Shown here piece by piece: positions 43,417 to 51,985 of a stretch of DNA of 64,000 nucleotides; the stretch's first letter is position 1, and the number at the start of each line of letters is the position of its first letter. The position numbers were made by a program, and so were the translations under genes. The notes beneath the pieces are model-generated. The model was not told the DNA's origin. It saw nothing but the letters and a program-made list of their open reading frames with translations, and did not search any database. Source of the DNA: Roseimarinus sediminis (lineage in GTDB: Bacteria; Bacteroidota; Bacteroidia; Bacteroidales; Prolixibacteraceae); assembly GCF_050433125.1 (NCBI RefSeq), contig NZ_JBNPXV010000012.1:1-64000 (forward strand). Direction: 5' to 3'.

Positions 43417-44196
43417 TCAGCTTACCACAAACCAGGGGTTGAGGAGCTTTTCCTTATTGTATTGCAGCGCCGTACCGCCTGGATAAACAGTGACTTTTTT
43501 GCCAGCATGCCGACAAATGGCATCTCCTGCGGCTGTGTCCCATTCCATGGTGGGCCCCATGCGGGGATAACAATGTGCCCGGCCTTCGGCAATCATGCAA
43601 AATTTGAGAGAGCTTCCACGACTTATTATTTTTATCGGACGATCGTGGCTTTGGAGTTGGTTGAGATAGTCGCTTGTTTCCTTGTTCAAATGCGAACGCG
43701 AACCCACTACCATATACTCTTCGTTCCCTGGTTCATAACAGGGAAGTTGAATGGCCTTCAGTTCTGGATGAGAAGCGTCAAAAGGCGGTTGAACCATAAA
43801 GGCACCCTGGTCATCGGCAAAGTAAAGTGTTCCGCTTACTGGTATATAAATCACACCGGTAAGCGGATTTCCATGCTCAATCAATGCAATGTTGACGGTA
43901 AAGTCTCCGTTTCTTTTGATAAATTCCTTGGTGCCATCGAGCGGGTCTACCAGCCAGTAACGTTCCCAGTTTTTACGTTCTTCCCATGGAATGTCTTTCC
44001 CCTCTTCACTTAACACGGGCCAGGGTGTGTTGGCAAGCATTTGAATGATGTCTTCGTGAGCCGCCTTGTCGGCAAGTGTCAGCGGACTGTTGTCGGCCTT
44101 CAGACTTACGCCAAAGTCGGATGTGTTGTATATTTCCAATATGGAAGCACCGGCTTTCAATGCGGCACTGATGGCTATTTTCAAGTGTTTGTTCAT
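43417..44196 (-). CDS. cysQ: 3'(2'),5'-bisphosphate nucleotidase
   Basis: 259 residues, usual length. Inositol-monophosphatase fold: WPVLSEEGKDIPWEER near 58-73 (metal-binding Glu), WLVDPLDGTKEFIKRNGDFTVN near 80 and the C-terminal MEWDTAAGDAICRHAG near 217. It hydrolyses 3'-phosphoadenosine 5'-phosphate and related products that arise when PAPS is used. Its presence implies that this cluster makes and uses PAPS. First gene of the cys cluster; the gap to the SLC13 gene is 226 bp and holds no gene I can see. Confidence 0.95.
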   Translation of the reverse strand: MNKHLKIAISAALKAGASILEIYNTSDFGVSLKADNSPLTLADKAAHEDIIQMLANTPWPVLSEEGKDIPWEERKNWERYWLVDPLDGTKEFIKRNGDFTVNIALIEHGNPLTGVIYIPVSGTLYFADDQGAFMVQPPFDASHPELKAIQLPCYEPGNEEYMVVGSRSHLNKETSDYLNQLQSHDRPIKIISRGSSLKFCMIAEGRAHCYPRMGPTMEWDTAAGDAICRHAGKKVTVYPGGTALQYNKEKLLNPWFVVS

Positions 44197-44541
44197 CGTT
44201 TTTTATAAGCAAAGGAATAAAAAATAATCAGTTGCTCAGCAGACCTTCGATCATTCCATGAGTCAAAGTACCTCGTCATGGATGTTTCACTCATCGCTTC
44301 ACCCGGTCGGTCACCTTTCCAGGGCCGGCAGCTAATTGCAAACTCAGTGATCAAAAATACAACAATGCTTGAAAGATAAAATGGTTGAATTGTTGTGAAT
44401 GTTGAAAAGTCAGAAGTTTTGAAGAAAATACAGCATGACAATTACGGGCGAAGAAAATACTCCGCTTCGGGCAAAAAATAAGAGCTTTCAATTTTTTGAA
44501 AGCTCCTTTTCATTCATCGCAATTGAATAATTTTACCCTGT
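44197..44541. other. Gap between cysQ and padR
   Basis: No convincing gene. On the minus strand 44441-44193 a frame is open (it includes RPWKGDRPGEAMSETSMT) but has no recognisable family or ribosome binding site. The only firm object is the padR terminator at 44482. Confidence 0.5.
44482..44505 (-). terminator. padR terminator
   Basis: GAGCTTTCAA (44482-44491) and TTGAAAGCTC (44496-44505) form a perfect 10-bp stem with a TTTT loop; on the minus strand it is followed by TTATTTTTT, 36 bp beyond the padR stop. Confidence 0.75.
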
Positions 44542-44889
44542 TTATTCAATTGGAGATAAGTTAGACCAAAGCTCGGTTAACATAGTGTGAACCAATGACC
44601 AGTTGTCAATTTCATCCTGCAGCGCTTTGCGTCCTTTTTTGTTGATGGCATAATACTTGCGATGACGTCCGTTTTCTGCCATTTTCCACAACGACTTAAT
44701 TAAGCCATTTTTTTCAAGTTTGTGGAGAACAGGATACAAGCTACCCTCTTTCCACTCAATACGGTTTTCAGAAAGTTCTTTAACCTTCTGCATAATTTCA
44801 TAACCGTAACTTTCATTTTTGTCTAAAATTGAGAGAATAATAGGTACAGCAGAGGCACCTACCAGCTCTTTCGAAATTTTACTACTCAT
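44542..44889 (-). CDS. PadR family transcriptional regulator
   Basis: 115 residues from the ATG at 44889; an earlier ATG at 44916 would add nine residues that do not belong to the family. Winged helix: LVGASAVPIILSILDKNESYGYEIMQKVKELSENRI, then EGSLYPVLHKLEKNGLIKSLW, which is the PadR signature, and GRHRKYYAINKKGRKAL. A C-terminal helix provides dimerisation. PadR proteins of this short class repress neighbouring genes in response to small molecules or membrane stress. No clear target adjoins it: cysQ is co-directional but separated by a terminator. Targets unknown. Confidence 0.93.
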   Translation of the reverse strand: MSSKISKELVGASAVPIILSILDKNESYGYEIMQKVKELSENRIEWKEGSLYPVLHKLEKNGLIKSLWKMAENGRHRKYYAINKKGRKALQDEIDNWSLVHTMLTELWSNLSPIE

Positions 44890-45075
44890 AACTGAAAAAT
44901 TTAATACATTAAACACATAGATATCTTTCGACGACTTACAAAAGAAAGTTAAATATAGTGATAAAAATTTTACAAAATGAAAAAATTCGAATACTTTCTG
45001 TCAAACAATTATCAACCAGGGAATAGTATTATTAAAATGAATGTATTAATTTTACTCAAAATAGCAGAAAAGCCT

Positions 45076-45333
45076 ATGTTGCCTAAATTTTTAATCGCCG
45101 ACAATTCGCAGGAATTACCCAACACAATTTTTGTAATTCATACCGAAGCTCCCCGCTTTATTGTAGAAAGCGATATTGACGATTTTAGCCGTGATCAGGT
45201 CATCCACTGGATAGACGAACAGCCTGAAAGTGAAGCCATCATCGAGCAATTGCTGGAGGAAGCAGAAGATTTCCTCGAAGCAGAGTTTGAAAGTCAGGAA
45301 GACCTTTATGACGACGAGTTCGGGCTCAATTAA
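45076..45333 (+). CDS. Small acidic conserved Bacteroidota protein
   Basis: 85 residues from the ATG at 45076 (MLPKFLIADNSQELPNTIFV). In-frame ATGs at 44977 and 45037 would add 33 or 13 residues with less typical content. The mature part FVIHTEAPRFIVE resembles a short beta hairpin, followed by a strongly acidic helical tail (QLLEEAEDFLEAEFESQED). I recall similar MLPKF[IL]IADNS proteins as conserved hypotheticals in Bacteroidota; no function is known. Its TAA overlaps the stop of the convergent tex gene by four bases. Confidence 0.7.
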   Translation: MLPKFLIADNSQELPNTIFVIHTEAPRFIVESDIDDFSRDQVIHWIDEQPESEAIIEQLLEEAEDFLEAEFESQEDLYDDEFGLN

Positions 45334-47471
45334 TCAAGCCCCTTCATCGACAGCTGTATTCTTTTTCTGACTGTATCGACCGAGAGGACTCTGACCTGAA
45401 CGTGCTGATTAAGTTTTACCACCTTGGCCGGATCGTCGATGTAACGATCGGTCAGTTGGGAGACATGAATCAGTCCGTTTTCCTTGATCCCTATATCAAC
45501 AAAAGCTCCAAAGCGGGTAATGTTGGTTACAATGCCGGGAACGATGCTTCCTTCCTTCAGATCATCGATGGTTTTCAGTTGTTCGTCAAATTCGAATACA
45601 CGGATCGATTGTCGTGGATCGCGACCGGGTTTGGCCAGCTCGTTCATGATGTCGTTTAGCGTTGGCATGCCCACACGTTCACTTACATAATCTTTTAACT
45701 GAATGGCTTTTCGGAGTGTCTCATCTGCGATAAGGTCCGAAACGCTAACCCCCAGCTTTCGTGCCATCATCTCAACTACCGGGTACGACTCGGGATGAAC
45801 TGCTGAATTATCGAGCGGATTTTCAGCCCCGCGAATTCGTAAAAAACCAGCTGCCTGTTCAAAGGCTTTTTGTCCCATTCGGGGAACCTTTAATAACTGA
45901 TCGCGCGAAGTGAAATCACCATTTTCACGCCTGTAGTCCACCAGGTTTTGCGCCAGCTGTGGGCCAAGTCCAGAAACATAGGTTAACAGATGCTTGCTGG
46001 CCGTATTTACATTGACACCAACACTATTCACACACGAGGCCACAATCGTGTCAAGGTCGGCTTGCAAAAGTTTCTGATCCACATCGTGCTGGTATTGTCC
46101 TACACCAATCGATCGCGGTTCAATTTTCACCAATTCTGCCAGCGGATCCATCAGTCGTCGCCCGATGGATACCGAGCCACGCACGGTTACATCGTAGCCA
46201 GGAAATTCATCACGGGCAATTTTCGATGCCGAATATACCGATGCCCCGTCTTCATTGACCGAATAAACTGTTACCTTTCGATCGAAGCGCATGTGTTTGA
46301 GGAACTGCTCTGTTTCACGTCCTGCGGTTCCGTTCCCAACCGCAATGGCATCGATTTTATAGGCCCCAACCAGGGTGCTTAGTTTTTTAGCCGATTCACG
46401 AACTTCCCGTTGAGGGGGATGCGGATAAATGGTTTCGTTGTGCAGCAGGTTGCCCTGCTCGTCGAGACAAACCACTTTGCAGCCGGTACGAAAACCCGGA
46501 TCGATGGCCAGTACACGCTGCTGTCCCAGTGGTGCTGCCAATAGTAACTGACGAAGGTTTTCACCAAATACCCTGATGGCTTCGGCTTCGGCCCTTTCTC
46601 GTGCTTCACGCAGAAACTCTGTCTCAATCGAAGGATGCAGCAGGCGTTTGTAGCTGTCGCCTACTGCCTTTTTAACTTCAGCACAAGAAGCATTCTTTTC
46701 GGCAATTCCGCGCACAAAAATATGCTCGAGCTGCTGCATGGCAGCTTCATCATCGATGTTCAGACCGCTTTTCAGGAAGCCCTCTTTTTCAGCCCGCTTA
46801 ATGGCCAGAAACCGATGTGAAGCGCATTTTCGCAGCGGCTCGCTCCAGTCGAAATAATCGCGGTATTTCTGTGCATCGGCCTCTTTTCCCTTTACAACCC
46901 GCGAAGCAATAACGGCTTCCCGACGAAAATATGAACGGATCACATCGCGGGCCCGGGTATTTTCACTCACCCACTCTGCAATAATGTCGCGTGCACCGGC
47001 AAGGGCTTCCTCAACACTTTCAACTTCATCGTTTAAATATGGAAGGGCTCTGCTTTCAGGTGCTGTTTCATGCTGTGCCATGACAATTTTTGCCAAAGGC
47101 TCAAGTCCCTTTTCTCTGGCAATGGTTGCCCGGGTTCGCTTTTTGGGTTTGTATGGCAAATACAGGTCTTCGAGCTGGTTGGCATCCTGGCAGTCTTCAA
47201 TCTGCTTTTTTAATTCAGCACTAAGTTTACCCTGTTCACCAATGGTTTTCAGTACTGTTTCGCGACGTTTTTCCAGATCAACATAATAGTGGTACTGCTT
47301 TTGGATTTCAGCAATGGCCAGCTCATCCAGGCTGCCTGTCAATTCTTTCCGATAGCGCGATATAAAAGGGATGGTCGCTCCTTCGAGCAAGAGCAGCAGG
47401 GTGTTGCTAACTTGTGTGTATTCCAGTCCGGTAGCCACGGCTACCATCTTAAACAGCTTTTCATTTTCCAT
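45330..47471 (-). CDS. tex: Tex-type RNA-binding transcription accessory protein
   Basis: 713 residues. N-terminal Tex helical domain (ALEYTQVSN-like start, FISRYRKELTGSLDE near 36), YqgF/RNase H-like domain (VLAIDPGFRTGCKVV near 319), tandem helix-hairpin-helix (LTYVSGLGPQLAQNLV near 500, LLKVPRMGQKAFEQAAGFLRI) and a C-terminal S1 domain (GSIVPGIVTNITRFGAFVDIG near 640). Tex binds nucleic acid and is implicated in transcription elongation and RNA handling; its exact role is unsettled. Monocistronic, with its own promoter. Ends convergent with the small acidic gene, sharing stop codon bases. Confidence 0.96.
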   Translation of the reverse strand: MENEKLFKMVAVATGLEYTQVSNTLLLLLEGATIPFISRYRKELTGSLDELAIAEIQKQYHYYVDLEKRRETVLKTIGEQGKLSAELKKQIEDCQDANQLEDLYLPYKPKKRTRATIAREKGLEPLAKIVMAQHETAPESRALPYLNDEVESVEEALAGARDIIAEWVSENTRARDVIRSYFRREAVIASRVVKGKEADAQKYRDYFDWSEPLRKCASHRFLAIKRAEKEGFLKSGLNIDDEAAMQQLEHIFVRGIAEKNASCAEVKKAVGDSYKRLLHPSIETEFLREARERAEAEAIRVFGENLRQLLLAAPLGQQRVLAIDPGFRTGCKVVCLDEQGNLLHNETIYPHPPQREVRESAKKLSTLVGAYKIDAIAVGNGTAGRETEQFLKHMRFDRKVTVYSVNEDGASVYSASKIARDEFPGYDVTVRGSVSIGRRLMDPLAELVKIEPRSIGVGQYQHDVDQKLLQADLDTIVASCVNSVGVNVNTASKHLLTYVSGLGPQLAQNLVDYRRENGDFTSRDQLLKVPRMGQKAFEQAAGFLRIRGAENPLDNSAVHPESYPVVEMMARKLGVSVSDLIADETLRKAIQLKDYVSERVGMPTLNDIMNELAKPGRDPRQSIRVFEFDEQLKTIDDLKEGSIVPGIVTNITRFGAFVDIGIKENGLIHVSQLTDRYIDDPAKVVKLNQHVQVRVLSVDTVRKRIQLSMKGLD

Positions 47472-47508
47472 GGTGAAAGGAGTATAGGCTTCAAAATATT
47501 TGTTCCTG

Positions 47509-47538
47509 CAAAGCTACCTGAATTCATGCAACTATAAA
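47509..47538 (-). promoter_or_regulatory. tex promoter
   Basis: Minus-strand TAGCTTTG (47509-47516) matches the -7 consensus exactly; TTTA (47535-47538) lies 18 bp upstream, one mismatch from TTTG. The leader would be about 30 nt. Confidence 0.55.
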
Positions 47539-47539
47539 A

Positions 47540-47854
47540 GAACGAAGGACTACATTCTGTTAAAAACAGCGATAAAGCAAGGTTGTAAAGAGTCAAAGGA
47601 AAGCAATTGGATACGATGGAATACGATGGAAAGCATTTGAAGTGATTGGGTAGTATTTGAGTGTTTTAACTTGTTGTGAGTGGTTAGGTATTAAAGTTTT
47701 AACTGCAAGCAATAAATATCAAAAGATACAATTTCAATAGGGATTCAACGTTTTGCCTGTAATGACAGAACAAAACGGTCCCGCCAATGTTATTGTTGCT
47801 TAGTTAACATTTTGTTATATAGCATGTCAATTCAAAGTGAAATAAAATTTTCTG
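47540..47854. other. Gene-free spacer upstream of wza
   Basis: No gene. Contains a short GGATACGATGGAATACGATGGAAAG repeat-like tract at 47607-47632 (two copies of an ATACGATGGAA unit) and is otherwise AT-rich with no visible RNA or terminator. Confidence 0.5.
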
Positions 47855-47885
47855 ATTGTGTTGTCAGAACGATTTTTTATATTTG
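47855..47885 (+). promoter_or_regulatory. wza promoter
   Basis: ATTG (47855-47858) and TATATTTG (47878-47885), spacing 19 bp, one mismatch from the TTTG/TAnnTTTG consensus. Transcription would begin ~45 nt before the wza ATG. Confidence 0.6.
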
Positions 47886-47936
47886 TGAAACAATGCCAAA
47901 AACACTACATTACCAACAAAACGTAATCAATTTAAC

Positions 47937-48728
47937 ATGAAAAATTTTTTTAAACGCTCCCTCATTTATAGCGTGTTATTATTGCTGTTCGCAAGCTCGT
48001 GCATTCCACTTAAGGATTATGTGTACATGCAGGAAGTCGACGACGGTCAGCTCGACATCAACGTGGTTGAACCAGACGCCTACCGTATACAACCCAACGA
48101 CAATCTTTACATTCAGGTGATTTCGAACGACGAACTGTCGACTTATTTTAATTTGAGCAGCACTGACCGCTACCTCAACAACGACGCCGCCATTGAATTG
48201 GGTTCCTACAAGGTGGACAAGGAAGGCATGATTGATTTTCCCTACATGGGAGCTGTCAAGGTATCCGGACTCACTACAACCGAAATTAAAAACATCATCA
48301 GCGAAGGTGTTTCCGAAATGCTCATTCAGTATTCCGTTGTAGTAAAGCTGGTTAACAGAAAAGTATCGCTTTTGGGCGAATTCAAAGCACCCGGAACATA
48401 CAGTTTTTACAACGACCGAATGACTATTTTTGAAGCGCTGGGCATGGGGGGTGATCTGACCGATTTTGGAAACCGACACAATGTTAAAATCATCAGACAT
48501 GTGGCCGGCGAAAGAGAAGTGGCCACAGTTGACCTTACCAAATCGGAGATTTTTGGCAGCGGCTTTTACTACATCCTCCCCAACGACATAATCTACGTTG
48601 AACCCACCAACCGGGTTTATGGAGCGCGTACCTTACCGGTAGCTACCATTCTAAGCACCATCAATGCCGGATTCAACATTTATTATTTTATTACCACTTT
48701 AATTTCTGACAATCAACCTGCCGAATAA
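47937..48728 (+). CDS. Polysaccharide export lipoprotein, Wza-like
   Basis: 263 residues. Lipoprotein signal LLLFASSC (Cys near 22). Poly_export domain YRIQPNDNLYIQVISNDE near 46-63, followed by SLBB beta-grasp segment (VSLLGEFKAPGTYSFYNDRMTIFEALGMGGDLTDFG near 142-178). A C-terminal hydrophobic helix (STINAGFNIYYFITTLI) fits the outer-membrane-spanning helix of Wza-type channels. It forms the outer-membrane exit for a capsule or exopolysaccharide and works with the Wzc-type kinase encoded 9 bp downstream. Confidence 0.92.
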   Translation: MKNFFKRSLIYSVLLLLFASSCIPLKDYVYMQEVDDGQLDINVVEPDAYRIQPNDNLYIQVISNDELSTYFNLSSTDRYLNNDAAIELGSYKVDKEGMIDFPYMGAVKVSGLTTTEIKNIISEGVSEMLIQYSVVVKLVNRKVSLLGEFKAPGTYSFYNDRMTIFEALGMGGDLTDFGNRHNVKIIRHVAGEREVATVDLTKSEIFGSGFYYILPNDIIYVEPTNRVYGARTLPVATILSTINAGFNIYYFITTLISDNQPAE

Positions 48729-48737
48729 GTTCACATT

Positions 48738-51203
48738 ATGGAAAATAGCGTACAAAACAATAAGTATAACCAGGACGAGGAAACCATAGACCTGCGTAAA
48801 TTATTCAATTATTTTATCGGGAACCTGCACTGGTTCATCTTTTCGGTAGTTGTTGCCCTGGGGCTGGCCTATGCCATTAACCGATACACCACCCGTATTT
48901 ACAGTGTTCACACCACCGTACTGATTGACGACAGCAGTAAAGGTTCTTCCTTTTTAAGCGGGAATACGGGAGGAAGTCTTGACATGCTTTCAGGCTTTGG
49001 CATGTATCCCTCGTTGCAAAATTTCGAAAACCAGACCATCATTCTTAAATCGAACAGTCAGGTAAGGCGCACGATCAATAAATTGAATTTCGAAGTTTCT
49101 TATTTTAGTCACGGAAGGTTAACCAACAGCGAGATCTATAAAAACTCTCCCTTCGAAGTCATTTTTATTCGTAACCATGTTCAACCACTTGGTGCCCGCT
49201 TTAAACTTTCAATTCTTAAGGACGGCGACATGACCATCAGTGTTGAAGATGAAAATGTGGACTTGTTCCGTTACGATACGGAAAGCATTGAAAGCCGTGT
49301 TCCTTCGCTTGATTTTTCAGCCAAAGTGAAACCCGGAAAACGTATTCAGACCGAATATTTCGATTTCTACATCAATGTCAACGAAAATTTTGATCCGGAA
49401 GCCGATAACGACTACTTTTTCTATTTTAATACACCAGCCCAGCTGACCCGAAGCTATCAGAACAAACTGGTGCTTGAACCCATGGCCAAAGGATCATCGA
49501 TGTTGAAGATCAGCATGGAAGACAGTAATCCACAAAAGGCCATGGATTTTCTGAACACCCTGACCAGCGAATACCTGCTCCGCAACCTTGAAAAGAAAAA
49601 CGAACTGGCTGATAATACCATTAACTTTATCAACGACCGGCTCGATACCATTTCGCGCTCGCTGAATATTGCCGAATCGGCCTTACAGAATTTCCGTTCG
49701 AAAAACCAGGTGATGGACCTCTCTTTTCAGGCGCAGCAGATTTTTGAACAGCTAAAAGAGCTTGAGAATCAAAAAATGAACATGGAAATGCAGAACAAAT
49801 ACTATCAGTATCTGCTTAATTATATTGAAGAAAACCAGGATGTTGAATCCATTCTTGCTCCTTCGGCCATGGGCGTTCAGGATCCCCTTCTCAACCAATT
49901 GATACTCGAAATCAATCAGTTGTCGGTCGAAAAATCGAGTCTTACCAATATCAAAAAGGGAGCCGACCTGATGCCGCTTCAAAGGCTCGATGCACAAATC
50001 CGTAACGCCAAGAACAATATTTACGAAAATGCGATGAACCTGGTGCAGAGTTCGGCCATTTCGCTGCGCGAGATCAACAAACGAATCAGTAAGTTGATGA
50101 CCGAAGTAAACAACCTGCCCGAAACCGAAAGAGAATTGTTTGGTATCCAGCGTGAATTTCAGCTCAACGACAACCTGTATACTTTTCTGCTTGAGCGGCA
50201 GGCTGAAGCCCAGATAGCCAAAGCATCGAACTCGCCCGACAACGAGGTGATCGATCAGGCACTTGTTTCGCCAACTCCCATCAAGCCCAAAAGCATGATT
50301 AATTTCGCCATTGCCATCATGCTGGGATTGGTATTGCCGGCTGTAGTGATTGCCCTTCGCGAGTATTTCAACATGCGCATCGATTCGCCCGACATGGTGA
50401 AACGTATAACCAACAAACCCATTATTGGCTACATCCCTAACTCGGGCGAAGATGCTTCGAGCAATATTTTTGATGATCCCGATTCACCATGGGCCGAAGC
50501 TTTTCGAATTGTTCGTACCAAGTTGCAATTCCTTACCCGTAGCAGTAAAAACCCGATTGTAATGATTACCTCGTCGATCCCCGGTGAAGGAAAATCGTTC
50601 ATTGCCATCAACCTTGCATCGGCCACAGCCATGACGGGCAAGAAAACGGTATTGGTGGGACTTGACCTGCGCAGACCACAGTTGGCGCAGCGTTTTTCGC
50701 TCGACAAAAATATGGGGGTAACCAACTACCTGATTGGTGAAGCCGGCCTCGACGACATTATTCAAAAGGGCCCCATCGATAATTTTGACATCATTCCTTC
50801 GGGCATCATTCCTCCCAATCCGGCGGAGTTGATTGCTGACGAAAAAACTGCCCTGTTTCTCGAAACACTGAAACAACGCTACGACTACATCATCATCGAT
50901 ACGGCACCGATGTCGCCTGTTTCCGATTCGCATCACCTGGCCAAGCTTGTCGATGCCACCGTTTTTGTTGTTCGCGACAAGTATACTCATAAGCACGCAC
51001 TGGAGGCTTCGCTCGAAGAAGCTGCCAATATCAATGTTGAAAACCTTTCCATATTAATGAACGACATTGAGCTTAGTCGCAAACGTTCAGGAGCCCGTTA
51101 CGGATACAGCTATGGCTATCGTTATGGTTACAAATATGGCTACGGCTATGGCTACGGCTATTATCAGGACAAGGGTAAGAAGAAGAAGAAAAAGAAAAAA
51201 TAA
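48738..51203 (+). CDS. Wzc-like polysaccharide co-polymerase and tyrosine autokinase
   Basis: 821 residues. First membrane helix ~31-48, Wzz chain-length domain, long periplasmic coiled coil (~270-450), GNVR-like region, second membrane helix near 520 (MINFAIAIMLGLVLPAVVIAL). Cytoplasmic BY-kinase: Walker A SSIPGEGKSFIAINLA near 614-629, A' GLDLRRPQ near 641, Walker B YIIIDTAPMS near 717. The tail is a tyrosine cluster of GY/YGY repeats (residues ~786-813), then an 8-lysine end. Cycles of tyrosine-tail autophosphorylation govern polymer length and export together with the Wza-type channel. Operon with wza (9-bp gap), ending at the terminator at 51211. Confidence 0.94.
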   Translation: MENSVQNNKYNQDEETIDLRKLFNYFIGNLHWFIFSVVVALGLAYAINRYTTRIYSVHTTVLIDDSSKGSSFLSGNTGGSLDMLSGFGMYPSLQNFENQTIILKSNSQVRRTINKLNFEVSYFSHGRLTNSEIYKNSPFEVIFIRNHVQPLGARFKLSILKDGDMTISVEDENVDLFRYDTESIESRVPSLDFSAKVKPGKRIQTEYFDFYINVNENFDPEADNDYFFYFNTPAQLTRSYQNKLVLEPMAKGSSMLKISMEDSNPQKAMDFLNTLTSEYLLRNLEKKNELADNTINFINDRLDTISRSLNIAESALQNFRSKNQVMDLSFQAQQIFEQLKELENQKMNMEMQNKYYQYLLNYIEENQDVESILAPSAMGVQDPLLNQLILEINQLSVEKSSLTNIKKGADLMPLQRLDAQIRNAKNNIYENAMNLVQSSAISLREINKRISKLMTEVNNLPETERELFGIQREFQLNDNLYTFLLERQAEAQIAKASNSPDNEVIDQALVSPTPIKPKSMINFAIAIMLGLVLPAVVIALREYFNMRIDSPDMVKRITNKPIIGYIPNSGEDASSNIFDDPDSPWAEAFRIVRTKLQFLTRSSKNPIVMITSSIPGEGKSFIAINLASATAMTGKKTVLVGLDLRRPQLAQRFSLDKNMGVTNYLIGEAGLDDIIQKGPIDNFDIIPSGIIPPNPAELIADEKTALFLETLKQRYDYIIIDTAPMSPVSDSHHLAKLVDATVFVVRDKYTHKHALEASLEEAANINVENLSILMNDIELSRKRSGARYGYSYGYRYGYKYGYGYGYGYYQDKGKKKKKKKK

Positions 51204-51210
51204 GACCCAA

Positions 51211-51250
51211 GCTGAGGTTGAGGACACTTTCCTCAACCTCAGCCTTTTTT
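51211..51250 (+). terminator. Intrinsic terminator between wzc and upxY
   Basis: Perfect 14-bp stem GCTGAGGTTGAGGA (51211-51224) / TCCTCAACCTCAGC (51230-51243) with a 5-nt loop and a following T-run. It would stop transcription 8 bp beyond the kinase gene, before upxY. Confidence 0.9.
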
Positions 51251-51303
51251 CTTAATGACTATTTACTTTTTTCTTAATGACCATTGACTTTCTGACTTTT
51301 TCA
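51247..51303 (-). repeat. Inverted copy of the AGTCATTAAG-family repeat
   Basis: Read on the minus strand it gives AAAAAGTCAGAAAGTCAATG then GTCATTAAGAAAAAAG and again GTCATTAAG, closely matching the tract at 31247. It ends 3 bp before the upxY ATG. Confidence 0.8.
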
Positions 51304-51305
51304 AA

Positions 51306-51824
51306 ATGACTACTTTAATTAAGCACTGGTACGCTGTTTACACCAAGTCGAGGGCCGAAAAAAAGGTATTGCTGGAACTTGAATTCCAGTCCATTGAAGC
51401 CTACCTTCCTTTACAAAAGAAGCTACGACAGTGGAGTGATCGAAAGAAGTGGGTGGAAACACCGCTGATACCGGGTTATATTTTTGTTCACATCGATCGC
51501 CGTGATTACGACCGGGTTTTACGAACCCAGGGAGTAGTAACTTACGTTCGTTTTGAAGGGCAGGCTGCCATTATTCCGGATGATCAGATTGACGTCATCA
51601 AACGAATGATGCGTGAGCACGAACTGAATGTTCTTATTTCGCATGAAGACTTTAGTGAAGGCGATGAAATTGAAATTACCGCCGGGCCGCTTATCGGAAT
51701 AAAAGCCACATTGGTTACTTTCAAGGGTAAAAAGCGGGTAGCTGTGCAGCTGCATCAGCTCAACCTTTCTCTCACTGTTGATTTGCCGCTAAGCGAAATA
51801 CGAAAGATAGATAAAGAAGACTGA
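51306..51824 (+). CDS. UpxY-family NusG-like antiterminator
   Basis: 172 residues. NusG N-terminal domain (HWYAVYTKSRAEKKVLLEL near 7-25, IPGYIFVHIDRRDYDRVLRTQGVVTYVRF near 57-85) followed by a KOW segment (FSEGDEIEITAGPLIGIKATLV near 118). UpxY proteins bind RNA polymerase early in capsular loci and prevent premature termination. They normally head the operon they control. Here it comes after wza-wzc and a strong terminator, and no polysaccharide genes follow on this strand. It may act on the wza-wzc transcript itself or on a distant locus. Confidence 0.88.
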   Translation: MTTLIKHWYAVYTKSRAEKKVLLELEFQSIEAYLPLQKKLRQWSDRKKWVETPLIPGYIFVHIDRRDYDRVLRTQGVVTYVRFEGQAAIIPDDQIDVIKRMMREHELNVLISHEDFSEGDEIEITAGPLIGIKATLVTFKGKKRVAVQLHQLNLSLTVDLPLSEIRKIDKED

Positions 51825-51985
51825 TGCTTCGTGCTATCGTAAGCAATGCTTTCGTCTGCCAAAATTTAGCATGAGCTTTACGTTCTATTTGAACCTTGCT
51901 TCGTTTCCTGCCTCAGTGAATCAAAAAGTCATTACTTGTTTCAATTACAAATCCATACAACTGTTCGGTTTTACTTCCCGGCAGC

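Noticed and set aside
44193..44441. 82-codon minus-strand frame between padR and cysQ
   Set aside because: No family resemblance, no ribosome binding site, and it overlaps the cysQ start; kept only as an unexplained stretch.
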